From positions 62,001-126,000 of the forward strand of contig BAJA01000003.1 in assembly GCA_000613465.1 (NCBI GenBank): DNA of 64,000 nt. Direction: 5' to 3'. A program made the translations under genes and the position numbers. The notes beneath the pieces are model-generated. The model ran no database searches. It had not been told where the DNA came from and saw only the letters and a list, made by a program, of their open reading frames with translations. Shown piece after piece: positions 7,106-17,833 of this stretch. This stretch comes from Bacteroides nordii WAL 11050 = JCM 12987 (lineage in GTDB: Bacteria; Bacteroidota; Bacteroidia; Bacteroidales; Bacteroidaceae). How positions within the stretch are numbered: the first letter of the stretch is position 1; each line of letters starts with the position of its first letter.

Positions 7106-10100
7106 TTATTTCTTATGAAGTTTTACTTCCAGGCTTGCTGCATCTGTACAGGTAAACTCTAATACTGTTTTTTTAGTATCCGAAGAGACAGTCTTACACC
7201 CGGGAGTTTCATCGATTTCCCATTTGCCTTTTAACTCGATACGGACGGGGATCGATTGGCTTGGATTTCCTATCCAGGGACGGGAGTAAATACTGCGTTC
7301 GATGCGTTTTCCCTGTTCATCGTATATATCATCCGAAGGACCCCGATAGAGTGCCAGGTCGGGTTGGCATACGGTAAGTACGGCTTCCTGCTTATGCTCA
7401 CGTAACATGATGAGGCAGGAGGTATCTACTTTTTGTATGAGGCCTTTCGGCAACACATCCGGAGTTTCAAATAAGATATAAGAGGTAGTATTACTCTTCA
7501 GATCGCGTACGATATGTGCATTACGATCCTTTTGAAGTACCTTATAAGATGGCTTTTTAGCGAAACTGCTTATCTCTGTTTGGGTTGTCTGCGGAAGAAT
7601 CGCATATTCGTAGGAGCCTCCTTTGGGTGCTTTGCCATGATCGACAGTCAGTGATACCCAGTCTCCTTCGGTTTTCTCTCCGGTATTTTGCTTACGTGAG
7701 TATTGCGGAAAATTCTTTTCGAACTTGGCAGCGACGGGAACATAATAACCTGTTCCGATGGGATCTATCCAGTACTTTCCGTTGCTTGATAATCTTTCCA
7801 ATAGTTATGTCCGGCATTATCTTTTACTGCAAGCTGGAAGATGGTTGTTTCTGTAGGATATTCATTGTTTGTATTTTCAATATCCGAGCCAAGACACACA
7901 ATCACTTCGTCAAAGAAATGAAAAGATTTACGGGCGCGGTGTGAGCCATTGTATTTATCATGTTCGTGCAGCTTCATTCCGAATGCTCCGTTCCTGTGTT
8001 CCTGTGAGATACCTCCTGCAAACACTTCGTCCGAATATAGCATTTCTTCATATCCCGAAAACACGTCTACATTGAGAATATTGGCTTCCAACTGATCTAC
8101 CGGGAGATGAATGGCTGTAGTTCCTGGGATACGTCCCCAGTCAAAACCTTCTTCCTGCCATCCGCCACTGGTAGACGATACCTCTTCTCCCTGAGGAGCA
8201 GTCATGATTTGCAGGCTACCATGGGCCAGATAACGTCCGAAAAGGTTTGCACCGCGATAGTGCTCGGCCGCCCACAAATAACGCGAATGCCCACGGGCTA
8301 CTGCCGACCAGTTATAACGACGTTGTATGGACACACAAGCGTATCCCATTGCCTTATTCCTTCGGGATCCTGTTCCGGACTAAATCCTTTACCGGAAAAT
8401 AGATTTCTGAAAGATTCTTCTCGTTTGTTGCATTTATACGGTGCTTCTGTCAGGCGTAAATAGGCATTGGCCATGTCTGTGTCTATATCTTGTTTCCGGT
8501 CAGGGGAGCCTGCCAGAGCCATTAGAATATAATGCTCGGGGATTAACTCTCCTTTCCCATTGGGATGACGTCCGGACATTGAGAGAGGGAAACTACGTTT
8601 GTTACAATAGAAACGCATGGTGAGGAGTACTTCTTTCACTGTCTGATGAGCCAGCTCTGATACTGCAAAATCGGTATGGCTCAGTAGATAAATCATGTTG
8701 GTAGCTCCTGTCAGACCGCCTGTTGCATAAGCCGGATAATTGTTACAATGGTGATAGGCGGAACCATCTGCTTTGAAGGCATCATTCAACCTTCAGCCGG
8801 TAGACAACCATTATTGAGCCATCGTGAGTAGGATTTCAGATACTGTACTTTCTCAGGAGTATCTTCCATGAACAGGATGCTGGCGATACGCCCGGTACTG
8901 AGTGTATTGAAGAAATCGATATCGATACCTGCTGTTTTCGGTTTATTATATACATCGTTTACAGTCGAATACCAAAGCATTGCTTTTTCTGCTTCTTCTT
9001 GTTTCCCTATTTCCCGGAACACTTCTTTCATCAGAAAATAGGCAGTAAAGAAAGGACGGAAACTATAACCGTAATGGGTGATATTACCCAAACAACTGCC
9101 ATATGCTATCCCCTGATCGGTAATATGATCATACATTGTAATAAACATTTGCTTGAGCACATCTTTGTCCTGAGGATTTATTGCATTGTTATATGCCACG
9201 GCGATTCTGTTCATTAAGCTAAAGAAATTGCTAACCTCCATGTTATTAGCGGCCATTATATTTCCTTTCCAGTCTGGCAGAATGCGTTCGTAAGCTTCGC
9301 CTGCACGTCCGTAAAAAAGAGGAAGTCCGGAAACTTTGCCATCTTTGTATGTTATACCGTAGGATTCGTATGCTTTGCGCAGGTTAGCTATCGTTTGCGG
9401 AGTAACTTCACTTGGAGGACATATTATTTCCCGCAGACGATTTTCTATTACTTTTATTTCCTTATGTTGCAGGTTACTAACCGTCTTTTCCAGTGGGATA
9501 TCCGGAGTTAATTGAGAATATTTTAATGCAAATAACCAATGATTACCCGTTTCTTTGTTAACAAACGGCACTTGTAAATCGGCTGTTTGATAACGATGAT
9601 CCATTTTAGCGGCTGTGAGCAAATGATCAATGAATATTTCGCCCGGAACATCGGGAGCGGTAATGCGTATTTTGTTCATTCCCTCTTCGGGGGTCCCTTG
9701 CATATCCCGTTCATAAGATACCCAGCAGCCCGCCATCCATGGAAATTCAATCCGAAAGGGAACGAAGTACATACTTTTCCATCTTTCAGAAATTCGAATT
9801 GCATAGTTTGCCCTATTGGCTTCTCATTGTATATCCATACCACAAAGACTGACAGATATTTATCAACTCCTGTCGGATCTTTTTTTTCGAATTTCAGATC
9901 TTTATCAATGGTGATACTGCTCCCTGGCTGGAATTTCCATTGCAGGGAGTGCGTACCGTCTTTATAATGTTGGTCGGAGATGGATAGGCCGGAGTTTGTA
10001 CCGGAAATAAATGAAGGTACTTCTGCCGATTCGAAAGACAGAAGCCTGTCATGTTTCACTATTTGTGCTGAAAGCAGGATAGGTGTAACCGCCATTATGG

Positions 10101-10140
10101 TAGCACAGATACCATTTCTGATAGATTTGTATTTTGTCAT
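7106..10140 (-). CDS. Chondroitin sulfate ABC lyase-like polysaccharide lyase, PL8 (four frameshifts)
   Basis: About 1,010 residues when merged, the normal size for chondroitinase ABC. It has a signal peptide ending LLSAQ, then a Lyase_N beta-sandwich ([44 protein letters not shown]). An alpha/alpha toroid follows with HHCNNYPAY, in which His and Tyr seven residues apart match the catalytic pair of Proteus ABC lyase. Then come [17 protein letters not shown] and [10 protein letters not shown], and C-terminal beta domains. The frame changes near 9735, 8789, 8345 and 7795; at 8789 one lost T (GGTTTG to GGTTG) explains it. It would cleave chondroitin or dermatan sulfate to unsaturated disaccharides in the periplasm. 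Four independent breaks with intact motifs point to sequence errors rather than decay. Confidence 0.85.
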
Positions 10141-10167
10141 ATGAATTGTGTATTAAAAATAAGATAT

Positions 10168-11701
10168 TTATTTCTTTACTTCTTCTAATAAAGCAGATAA
10201 CTCTTGCACTATTTTGGGATGTTCGTTTGCCACATTCTGTCTTTCGGAAGGATCAGATGACAGATTGTATAGTTGAGCACGTTTATCATTGCCTAATTCC
10301 ATTTTTGTCCAGTACTCGATGGCCGGTCCATCACTGGGTTCAATATATTTCCATTGTCCCTTGATGATAGCAAGCGTGTTATTCAGGTTCTGTTGCACAA
10401 CGTAGTCACGATTGGCAGCTTCTTTACCTAATAGTACTCTTAAATGTTCCTGGCTATCGGGAGCTGCCCCCTTTCGCAAAGGTTGTTTCAGTAAAGAAGC
10501 AAGAGAGGCATAAACGTCTATTTGTGAGAAAAGGGCTTGTTGTTTACTTGGTTTGATACCTGCCGGCCAGCGAACGATGAATGGAATGCGTGTACCAGCT
10601 TCATAAGCACTGTATTTGCCACCTCTGTAAATCCCCATAGGGGTATGACCGTTCAGCAATTCGAGAGCCTGGTCCTGATAACCGTCATCAATGACCGGAC
10701 CATTATCGCTTGTGAAGATTAGCATTGTATTTTCTGTAAGGTTCAGGCTATCCAGTGTATTCATGATTTCACCGATTGTCCAATCTAATTGCAGAATAAC
10801 ATCACCACGGTACCTAATCCGCTTTTGCCTGCAAAACGGGGATGTGGAATGCGGGGAACATGTACATCCTGTGTACCCATATACAGGAAGAACGGTTCAT
10901 TTTTGTGTTGTGAAATGAAGTTTTTAGCCTTATTGGTGATGATATCGGCTATATCTTCGTCTTTCCAGAGAGCCGATTTTCCTCCTGTCATCCATCCGAT
11001 GCGGGGAATACCATTAATGATTGTATTGTTGTGGCCTTGGCTGGGTTTGAGTGTAACCAACTCCGGATTTTCTTCACCTGTAGGCCAGTTGCCCACTTTG
11101 TGATTATAACTGACTGTAATCGGGTCGTTCGGGTCGAGTCCTACTACACGTCCATTCTCTACGAACACACAAGGTACCCGATCTACAGTAGCAGGAATCA
11201 CAAATTCATAATCGAAACCGATGTCTTGTGCATTGGGAGATATCTGTTTGTTGAAATTGGTTCCTCCTTTAGGACCTAATCCGAGATGCCATTTCCCTAC
11301 TACCCAGTGGCATATCCTGCGTCTTTCATCATGTCGGCCATTGTGACACAAGTAGTATCAATAATTAATTCGGAGTTGCCTGGAGCAATTCCTGTGTTTT
11401 CCTGTCGCCAGGGATACATACCTGTCAATAGTCCGAAGCGGGAAGGGGTACTGGTGGCGGAAGTTGCATAGGCATTGGTGAACTGTACACCTTGTCCCGC
11501 CAGTCGGTCAATGTTGGGGGTACTAACCTTGGTTGCCCCATAACAACTGAGATCACCAATACCAAGATCGTCTGCAAAAATATAGATAATATTAGGTTTC
11601 TGTTGTTTGTTATTTCCTGTTTCTTTTTGGGCACTGACTCCACAACTTGTTATCAAAGTGATACCGGATAGTAGAGGCAAAGTATACAATACCTGTTTCA
11701 T
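10168..11701 (-). CDS. Lipoprotein sulfatase, Ser-type S1 family (two frameshifts)
   Basis: About 510 residues when merged. Lipobox ITSC at Cys20. Metal-binding NIIYIFADDLG (Asp44, Asp45). The sulfatase signature is STPSR (Ser84), the Ser-type that needs radical-SAM anSME maturation to formylglycine. Further conserved blocks: VVGKWHLGLG, GTQDVHVPRIPH, FTSDNGP, IYRGGKYSAYEAGTRIPFIVRWPAG. Frames change near 11320 and 10770. It is first in the operon with the PL8 lyase 27 bases downstream, so its substrate is probably sulfated chondroitin/dermatan. Position specificity (4-O, 6-O or 2-O) cannot be read from the sequence. Confidence 0.85.
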
Positions 11702-11731
11702 GGTTTTTATTATTTAAGGATTTCTATTGTG

Positions 11732-11739
11732 CAAAGATA
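11732..11739 (-). promoter_or_regulatory. Candidate -7 box of the sulfatase-lyase-propeller operon
   Basis: TATCTTTG on the minus strand, matching TAnnTTTG, 31 bases before the sulfatase start. No clear TTTG -33 element is seen. Confidence 0.5.
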
Positions 11740-11805
11740 GTCCTCATGAAACAAGATAATGGATAATGTTGTACGGATAAAGGCAAGAAAAGTACATAAT
11801 GGGGA

Positions 11806-11919
11806 GTGATAAGCGATTAGGGATGGGGGATTAGTGGTTAGTGATTAGTGATAAGTGATTAGTAGGCTGCGCAATTTTCCTGTATGGTACTAATCACTAA
11901 TCATTAACCACTAATCACT
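11806..11919. repeat. Word-built hairpin, GTGATTA family
   Basis: The left side repeats GATTAGTG-like words and the right side carries their complements (CACTAATC...). Arms 11829-11850 and 11895-11916 pair over 22 bases with one mismatch. The right arm overlaps the HTCS stop codon. It may act as a transcription end or mRNA stabiliser, but no T-run follows. Confidence 0.7.
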
Positions 11920-14900
11920 CTTCTTCTTCGTCATCTTCTCCCTCTTCTCCTTTTCGATAATTCATCGGACTGACGTGATATACATCTTTAAAACATTTGC
12001 TGAAATATCGGGATGAAGAGAATCCGACTTTATCCGAGATTTCCGTAATGTTCAGCTCCGGATTGTTTCGTAACATTACGGCACCTTTTTTCAGACGGAT
12101 GGTTAGTATAAAATCATTGGGAGTTTGTCCTGTTACAGCTTTTAACTTACTGAACAGATTGGTACGTGCCATTCCCATTTCACGGGCAAAAGTGTTGACA
12201 TTGAAAGTTGAATCATCCAGATATTTTTCTATAATTTCCATAGCACGGTCCAACATCTCCTTATCCATAGGGTTTGTGGCCAAAATTTGTGCAAATGCCT
12301 GGGGCTGCTTTGTAAACTTTTCCTGCAACTGAATGCGTGAATTAACAAGATTATTGCAACGTGAAACTAATATGTTGATATTGAATGGTTTTGTGATATA
12401 GTCATCTGCTCCAAGACGCAATCCTTCCACAGTATGCTCCACAGCAGTTCTTGCTGTAAGCAAAACTACCGGGATGTGGCAGGTGTTAAACTCGCCTTTA
12501 ATCTGTTTGCACAATTCCGTTCCGGACATACGGGGCATAACCACGTCACTTAACACGATACTTGGCATCTCTTTTTGTACCAGTTCCAATGCTTCTACAC
12601 CGTCCGATGCGGTAATAACCTGATAGAAAGTCCGGAAGAGCTCTGCCAACATCTCGCGAATAGATGCGTCATCTTCTACAATCAACATCTTGGTATCTGA
12701 TGGGTGAGTCGGAACGATGTCGTTGTCTAAAGCAGCTTCTGCCATTATGGCGGCAGTGCCCGGCTGTGCGGGTTCCTGCTGTTGTATGATCTCTTCTTTC
12801 AGGGAAATCTGCTCTTGTTCAAAGTGCCCGTTGCCTAATTTTAATGTGATAATAAAGCTACTGCCTTTACCTTTCTCACTTTCTACGGATATTGTACCGT
12901 GATGTAACTCAATGATACCTTTGGTTAATGCCAGTCCTATTCCAGTTCCGGCACCTACTGCTAAAGTGTCAAGCTGCTCAGTCTGATAGAAGCGGTCGAA
13001 TATTTTATCTATTTCGGCAGCATCAATACCCGAACCGGTATCTTGTATTACGATGACAGCATTTCCGTTCTGTTTTTTTACACAGATAGAGATCGTGTCT
13101 TCTTCCTTGGTATGCTTTAATGCGTTGGAGAGTAAATTGTTGATGACTTTTTGCATCTGCTTCTGGTCATACCATACTTCAATGTCTTCTTCTTCTTTTT
13201 TAAATTTGAAGTTGATTTTTTTACTGCTGGCATACTCTAAGAACAGCAAATAGTTTTCATAAAGGAAAGTAACCAGATTATGCCTGCTTACTTTGATCTT
13301 CATATGTCCCTGTTCCTGTTTACGGAAATCGAGTAACTCTCCAATTAATTCGCGCAGTTGCAAACTGCTTTTGTAAATCCTCAGAATTTTATTATACACA
13401 GTTGGAGTAAACGTCTGTACTTGCAACAGCGTTTCTATCTGACCTACAATAAGCGTGAGTGGTGTACGGAATTCATGAGAAATATTGGTGAAGAACCTTA
13501 GTTTGGACTGATTTAATGATTCCAGGTCTTCAATATGTTTCTGCTCGTATTTGAGAGACTCGCGCAGTCTGATTCTTGATTTGTAAACCTGAATAAGATA
13601 TAGCAGTAGACTACCTGTAAATACGACATAGATAAGATAAGCCCACCAGGTTTCATACCATGGCGGAAGAATATGGATCTTTAGTCGGACTGCTTTGATG
13701 TCTTCCCGCTGAGTCTTTACTATAAAAGTATACGTACCGGGATTCAGGTTGGTATATGTGATAAAGTTTTGACCGCGTTGGACGCTGTTCCATTCATTGG
13801 AGAACCCTTCGAGGCAATAAAGTATTTTATCCCGGTTGGCAGGAATATAGTTTGAGGTGGTATATTCGATACTAAACATGTTCTGATTCGCCTGTAGGGT
13901 AATCTCGGGAGTATAGGATAAAGAGTATTGCAAGATACCGGTTTCGTCGTCCGGAGTAATCTCTTTTCCATTGACGATAAGACGCGACAGAAGGATATTG
14001 TATGATTTGGGAGTAAAAAACAAAGCTTTTTCGTGAAAGGATATCATTCCCTGTACACCACCCAGGAATACTTCTCCGTCACGGGTAATGTACAATGCAT
14101 TCTCATTAACGGCAGTTAAGGGAAATCCGTTTTCAATACTGTAATTGTGGAATTTTCGGTTAGGAACATCAAATTGGGAGAATCCTTGATTAGTAATGAG
14201 CAGCAGGCAGTTTTTCTCAAAAGACGATTCATGTATTTCGTAGATACAATCGCTGGATAGTCCGTTTTTCTGCATATCGAAGTTTTCGAAACTGTCCGTT
14301 TCCTTGTGATACAGATCGAGCCCGCTACCGGATGTAGAAAACCATAAGTTACCCTGGCTGTCCTGCATGATACTGTTTACATTGTTATTACTGATACTGT
14401 TTGTATGATTGTCGACATCATTCGGAATTGTTGAATCATGCCGGTAATTGATTAGTTTATCCGTGTCAAACCGATAGGAATAAACGCCTTCGCCTGTTGC
14501 GGCAATCCAGAGCGTGCTGTCCCTATCGACAAATAAATCGGCTACCATTTTAATAGCTTGTCCTTCTCTGGTGTCTTTGAAGAGTTGTTGGCAGGTTTCT
14601 GTTTCCGGATCAAATAGGCATACTCCGTTTTGTGTACCCACAATGAGTTGATCATGGAAAGGAGTTATGTCCCGGATGATGTCTGAGGGTAATGAGTGCG
14701 GATCATCTTCTTTCATTCTGTAATGAGTGAAGCGGTTTGTACGTAAATCCAGTTTATTAAGTCCGCCTAAGTGGGTTCCGAACCACATTCTTTCACCTTT
14801 TTCATCATAATAGATCGCTTTTACGTTATTGTGCGAAATACTGTTGCGTCCTTCTTCGTGACGTAACCACCGGAAAGTCCCTTCTTTTCGGTAATAGACA

Positions 14901-15984
14901 TTTACCCCGCCTCCTTCTGTACATATCCATAAATTTCCATCCTTATCTTCTATCATACGTCCGATGATAGAACTACTTAGGCCATCCCGTTCCGTATCGG
15001 AAGCTTTGTAACGGGTGTAAATTTCGTATTCCGGATTGAAATAATTTACTCCTCCGAAATAGGTGCCGAGCACAAGGTACCCTGGGCGTCCTTTACAATG
15101 CACCAGATAGAAGAGTGCGTGAGACTTTCTGTTTCATGTCCTGCCGTATAAACGTCAAAACGACCATTACTCTTTTGATAACGATTCAGCCCGTTAAATG
15201 TACCGATCCAAATGTTTCCATTGTTGTCCTCGCAACAATCTCTGACAAAATCAGAAGAAACACTATTGGGATTTGACGGGTCATGACGCATATTGTGTAT
15301 TATCCCCTCACTGTCGATGTGATATAATCCGTATTCCCAGCTTCCGATCCATAGTTCTTTTGAAGAATCCTGGTAAATATTTGTTATGTTTCCCTTTTCG
15401 ATGGGGTGGGTGAGTGTTTTGTTTTTGTCAAGTTTGTATACCCCGCTGTTTTCGGTTCCCATCCACAGATTGCCTTTATCGTCGAGATGGAGGCAAGCGA
15501 TAGAGATGTCTTTTCCAGCCAGGTGGTAGGTAAGGTCAAAATTCCGTGTCTCCTTGTTGAATACATATACCTCGTCTTTTTTACCGATAAAAAGACGTTC
15601 GTTAAAATAGATACTTGTGACTTTTCCTTGCAATAAGGTGGTAAACTTCTGCGTCGTAAGGTCGAATTCGGCTACACCTTCCGTACATAGCACATAGACT
15701 TTTCCTTTCTGATCTCCTGTAATACGAAGAATGGTATTACAGAACAAACTGTTAGGATTGTTTTTCTGTAGTTTGAATGTTTTTATATTATTACCATTGT
15801 AACGGTTCAGCCCTTCACGTGTGCCTATCCAGATTCCCCCCTCTTCGTCTACATAGAGACTGTTCACAGAAAACTGAGATAACCCGTCATCAGTAGTCAG
15901 ATGCCTGAAAGTTATGTTTTGTTTCTGAGCAAGAACGGTGACTGTATTAAGTATAACTAAGAATAAAAGGATGAATTTTTTCAC
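11915..15984 (-). CDS. Hybrid two-component system sensor/regulator (HTCS), one frameshift
   Basis: About 1,355 residues when merged; GTG start, signal peptide ending VLAQ. Order: two-component propeller repeats (IWIGTREGLNRY, LWMGTENSGVY, IWIGTFNGLNRY and more), Y_Y_Y domain, transmembrane segment near residue 780, HisKA with SHEFRTPLTL (His near 836), HATPase (NNLLSNALKH, DTGSGID, GIGLAL), receiver domain (IVEDD, phospho-Asp in SDVVMP near 1146, TKPF), and an AraC-type HTH at the C-terminus with an unusual acidic tail (EGEDDEEEE). The frame changes near 15075, where DAQGTLWLGTYFGG is restored by one G. It senses an oligosaccharide in the periplasm and activates the adjacent degradation operon. 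Confidence 0.92.
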
Positions 15985-16023
15985 TTTTTGCCGGGTTTAA
16001 GGTGAAACTAACCACAAATATAT

Positions 16024-16031
16024 TACTTTTG
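16024..16031 (+). promoter_or_regulatory. Candidate -7 box of the CBM9-like gene
   Basis: TACTTTTG matches TAnnTTTG, 26 bases before the start codon, in the 73-bp gap divergent from the HTCS. Confidence 0.45.
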
Positions 16032-16057
16032 TTTGACTTATAGAAATACATGAAGCT

Positions 16058-16698
16058 ATGAAAGTAAAAAAAATTAGTGTAGCCAACGTGGAAGTCAGTT
16101 CACTTCCTAAATTGCTGGATGAAGAAAAGATTGGATTCCAGCCTATTAATCAGGTGAATTGGACTGAATATCCTTATTGTCCGAAAGTAGAATTTCGGGT
16201 AGCTCATACAGAGAGTGCCATTTTGCTGCATTTTAAAGTAACAGAGCCAGCGTGCGTGCCCGCTATGGCGAAGATAACGGTTCGGTGTGGACTGATTCCT
16301 GTGTGGAGTTCTTTTCTATCCCTGCCGGCGACGGAATCTACTATAATATTGAATGTAATTGTATTGGGACTGTTTTGATAGGGGCCGGTCCCCAGCGTAA
16401 TAACCGTGAGCATGCGCCGGTAGATGTAACGGCTCAGGTGCAGCGTTGGTCAAGTCTTGGTCGTGTGCCTTTTGAAGAACAGGTAGGAGAAGTAACCTGG
16501 GAGGTTGCTTTGGTCATTCCTTATACTGCATTTTTTAAGCATCAGTTAACCTCATTGGATGGTAGAACAATAAAGGCGAACTTCTACAAATGTGGTGACG
16601 AACTTCAAACTCCGCATTTCCTTTCCTGGAATCCTATCGAGATAGAGAAACCAGATTTTCATCGCCCCGATTTCTTCGGTACATTGGAAATGGAATAA
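16058..16698 (+). CDS. CBM9-like (DOMON-type) carbohydrate-binding protein, one frameshift
   Basis: About 213 residues when merged. VNWTEYPYCPKVEFRVAHTESAILLHFKV and then VRARYGEDNGSVWTDSCVEFF, YYNIECNCIGTVL, TWEVALVIPYTAF, IKANFYKCGDEL and FLSWNPIEIEKPDFHRPDFFGTLEME are typical of the stand-alone CBM9-like family of Bacteroides. No signal peptide is seen, so it is probably cytoplasmic. The frame changes near 16252, where one base restores TEPSVRARYG. Divergent from the HTCS; its role in sugar handling is unproven. Confidence 0.75.
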
Positions 16699-16716
16699 AC
16701 AAGAGTGTTTATCTTC

Positions 16717-16778
16717 TTCCACCTGTTTTGGACGAAACGGCTACTTCCCTTAAAGTTCATAACAGGTGGAATTTTTTT
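16717..16778 (+). terminator. Terminator after the CBM9-like gene
   Basis: Perfect 11-bp stem TTCCACCTGTT / AACAGGTGGAA with a 33-base loop, followed by seven T. Confidence 0.75.
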
Positions 16779-16936
16779 GTTCTGCATTTATTTATTCTTC
16801 TGAAATTGCTAATGGTATCCACATAGCATATAATCTAAAACATAAAAATAGTATATTATTATGTCTATAAATGCATACATTTAATGTGCTGTTTATTAAT
16901 GTGATGTGGATATTGGTATGCTTTAACTGTATTCAT

Positions 16937-17019
16937 AACATCCGGATGTTTTTGCTAAAAACACCCGGGTGTTGTATCTGAAAACATCCGGGTGTTCTTA
17001 TGGGAAACATCCGGATGTT
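16937..17019. repeat. Palindrome array B: four 14-bp palindromes at exact 23-bp spacing
   Basis: AACATCCGGATGTT (16937), AACACCCGGGTGTT (16960), AACATCCGGGTGTT (16983) and AACATCCGGATGTT (17006). Each start is 23 bp after the last, with unrelated 9-bp spacers. It lies between the convergent ends of the CBM9-like gene and the 64-residue gene. The rest of 16779-17233 is AT-rich and shows no gene. Confidence 0.9.
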
Positions 17020-17233
17020 CTAATATTCCGATCCTTGAGTTCTTTTCATATTAAAGTTACTGTTTGTATGTATACAAGTGTACTGTTAGTGGTAGGAAAT
17101 ATAGTATAGGTTGGATCTCTATTATATAGGGAGAAACATTTTGGATTTGTATTGAGAAATATAATCGAATAGTACTAAAATAGAATTGATAAGAAGATGC
17201 ATCCGACTATGTAAGCATCTTCTTTTTTTCTGC

Positions 17234-17428
17234 TTAGAAGAGCCGGACGGTTGTGATTATCCCTCTTTCTTTTAGCTCTGTTAATATTTTAGCCTCTTTA
17301 CTACTGCGGGCTCTGGATCTGTGAGCAAGACTATAAACCCGCCAGGGAGTAGTATTAAATGTAGTTGCGATGTTAATATACTCCTTTCTGTTGCTCGAAA
17401 ATAAAAAACTACCAAACCATGTTACCAT
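17234..17428 (-). CDS. 64-residue conserved-looking protein downstream of a predicted invertible promoter
   Basis: MVTWFGSFLFSSNRKEYINI then ATTFNTTPWRVYSLAHRSRA, SKEAKILTELKERGIIT. Basic and helical; the IATTF...WRVYSLAHR stretch could be a helix-turn-helix-like DNA-binding unit, but I do not recognise the family. A GAAGTT purine stretch lies just before the ATG. It is the nearest gene that would be transcribed leftward from the invertible segment if that segment were flipped. In the orientation given no leftward promoter is evident, so it may be off. Confidence 0.6.
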   Translation of the reverse strand: MVTWFGSFLFSSNRKEYINIATTFNTTPWRVYSLAHRSRARSSKEAKILTELKERGIITTVRLF

Positions 17429-17482
17429 AACTTCTGCCTGTTTTGCTTTTTCTGTTAATAATGTTGTTTTCAGATTATAGCT

Positions 17483-17806
17483 CTGTTACTTTGTAGGTAA
17501 CAGAAAAAAGGTAAATTAGGAGCTCTAAAGTGTTTTGAGCAGCTGTTTTTATAAATGATTTATCGTTTGCATGGAAGTAAATGCAATAGTTATGTAGTCC
17601 ATATTTATTCGGATAAATATGGTGATGTTATTCTTTTACATTAGGGGGTTGATTTTTCAGTAGTTTGGGTGAAATGTTCCTCTATTCTTAATTTTTGATT
17701 TATATTCCATTATTTTGATAAAAAAATAGGATGATTATTTTGTTCATAGGAAAAATATTTTAATCTTTGCACCAATATATATCTTCTGTTACCTACAAAG
17801 TAATAA
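17483..17806. other. Predicted invertible DNA segment (inverton)
   Basis: Left site 17483-17503: CTGTTAC-TTTGTAG-GTAACAG, perfect 7-bp arms around a 7-bp spacer. Right site 17786-17806: CTGTTAC-CTACAAA-GTAATAA. The two spacers are exact reverse complements, as needed for inversion of the about 300 bp between. The overall inverted match is 20 bp (17486-17505 and 17784-17803). A tyrosine recombinase gene ends 27 bp to the right. Site architecture matches Bacteroides phase-variable promoters; inversion itself is inferred. Confidence 0.85.
17739..17769 (+). promoter_or_regulatory. Promoter inside the invertible segment, facing right
   Basis: TTTG at 17739-17742, a 19-base spacer, then AATCTTTG at 17762-17769, one mismatch from TAnnTTTG. 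As given it points into the 3' end of the recombinase gene (antisense). After inversion it would drive the 64-residue gene. Confidence 0.6.
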
Positions 17807-17833
17807 GGTCAGTAGTTCATGGATTGAGGTGTA

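Noticed and set aside
7106..10140. True pseudogene of the PL8 lyase
   Set aside because: Catalytic and structural motifs are intact across all frames and similar breaks hit housekeeping genes, so sequence error is more likely; still unproven.
10134..11471. Several plus-strand ORFs opposite the sulfatase
   Set aside because: Shadows of a gene with clear sulfatase motifs on the minus strand.
16937..17019. CRISPR array
   Set aside because: Units are 14-bp palindromes with 9-bp spacers and only four copies; CRISPR repeats and spacers are far longer, and no cas gene is present.
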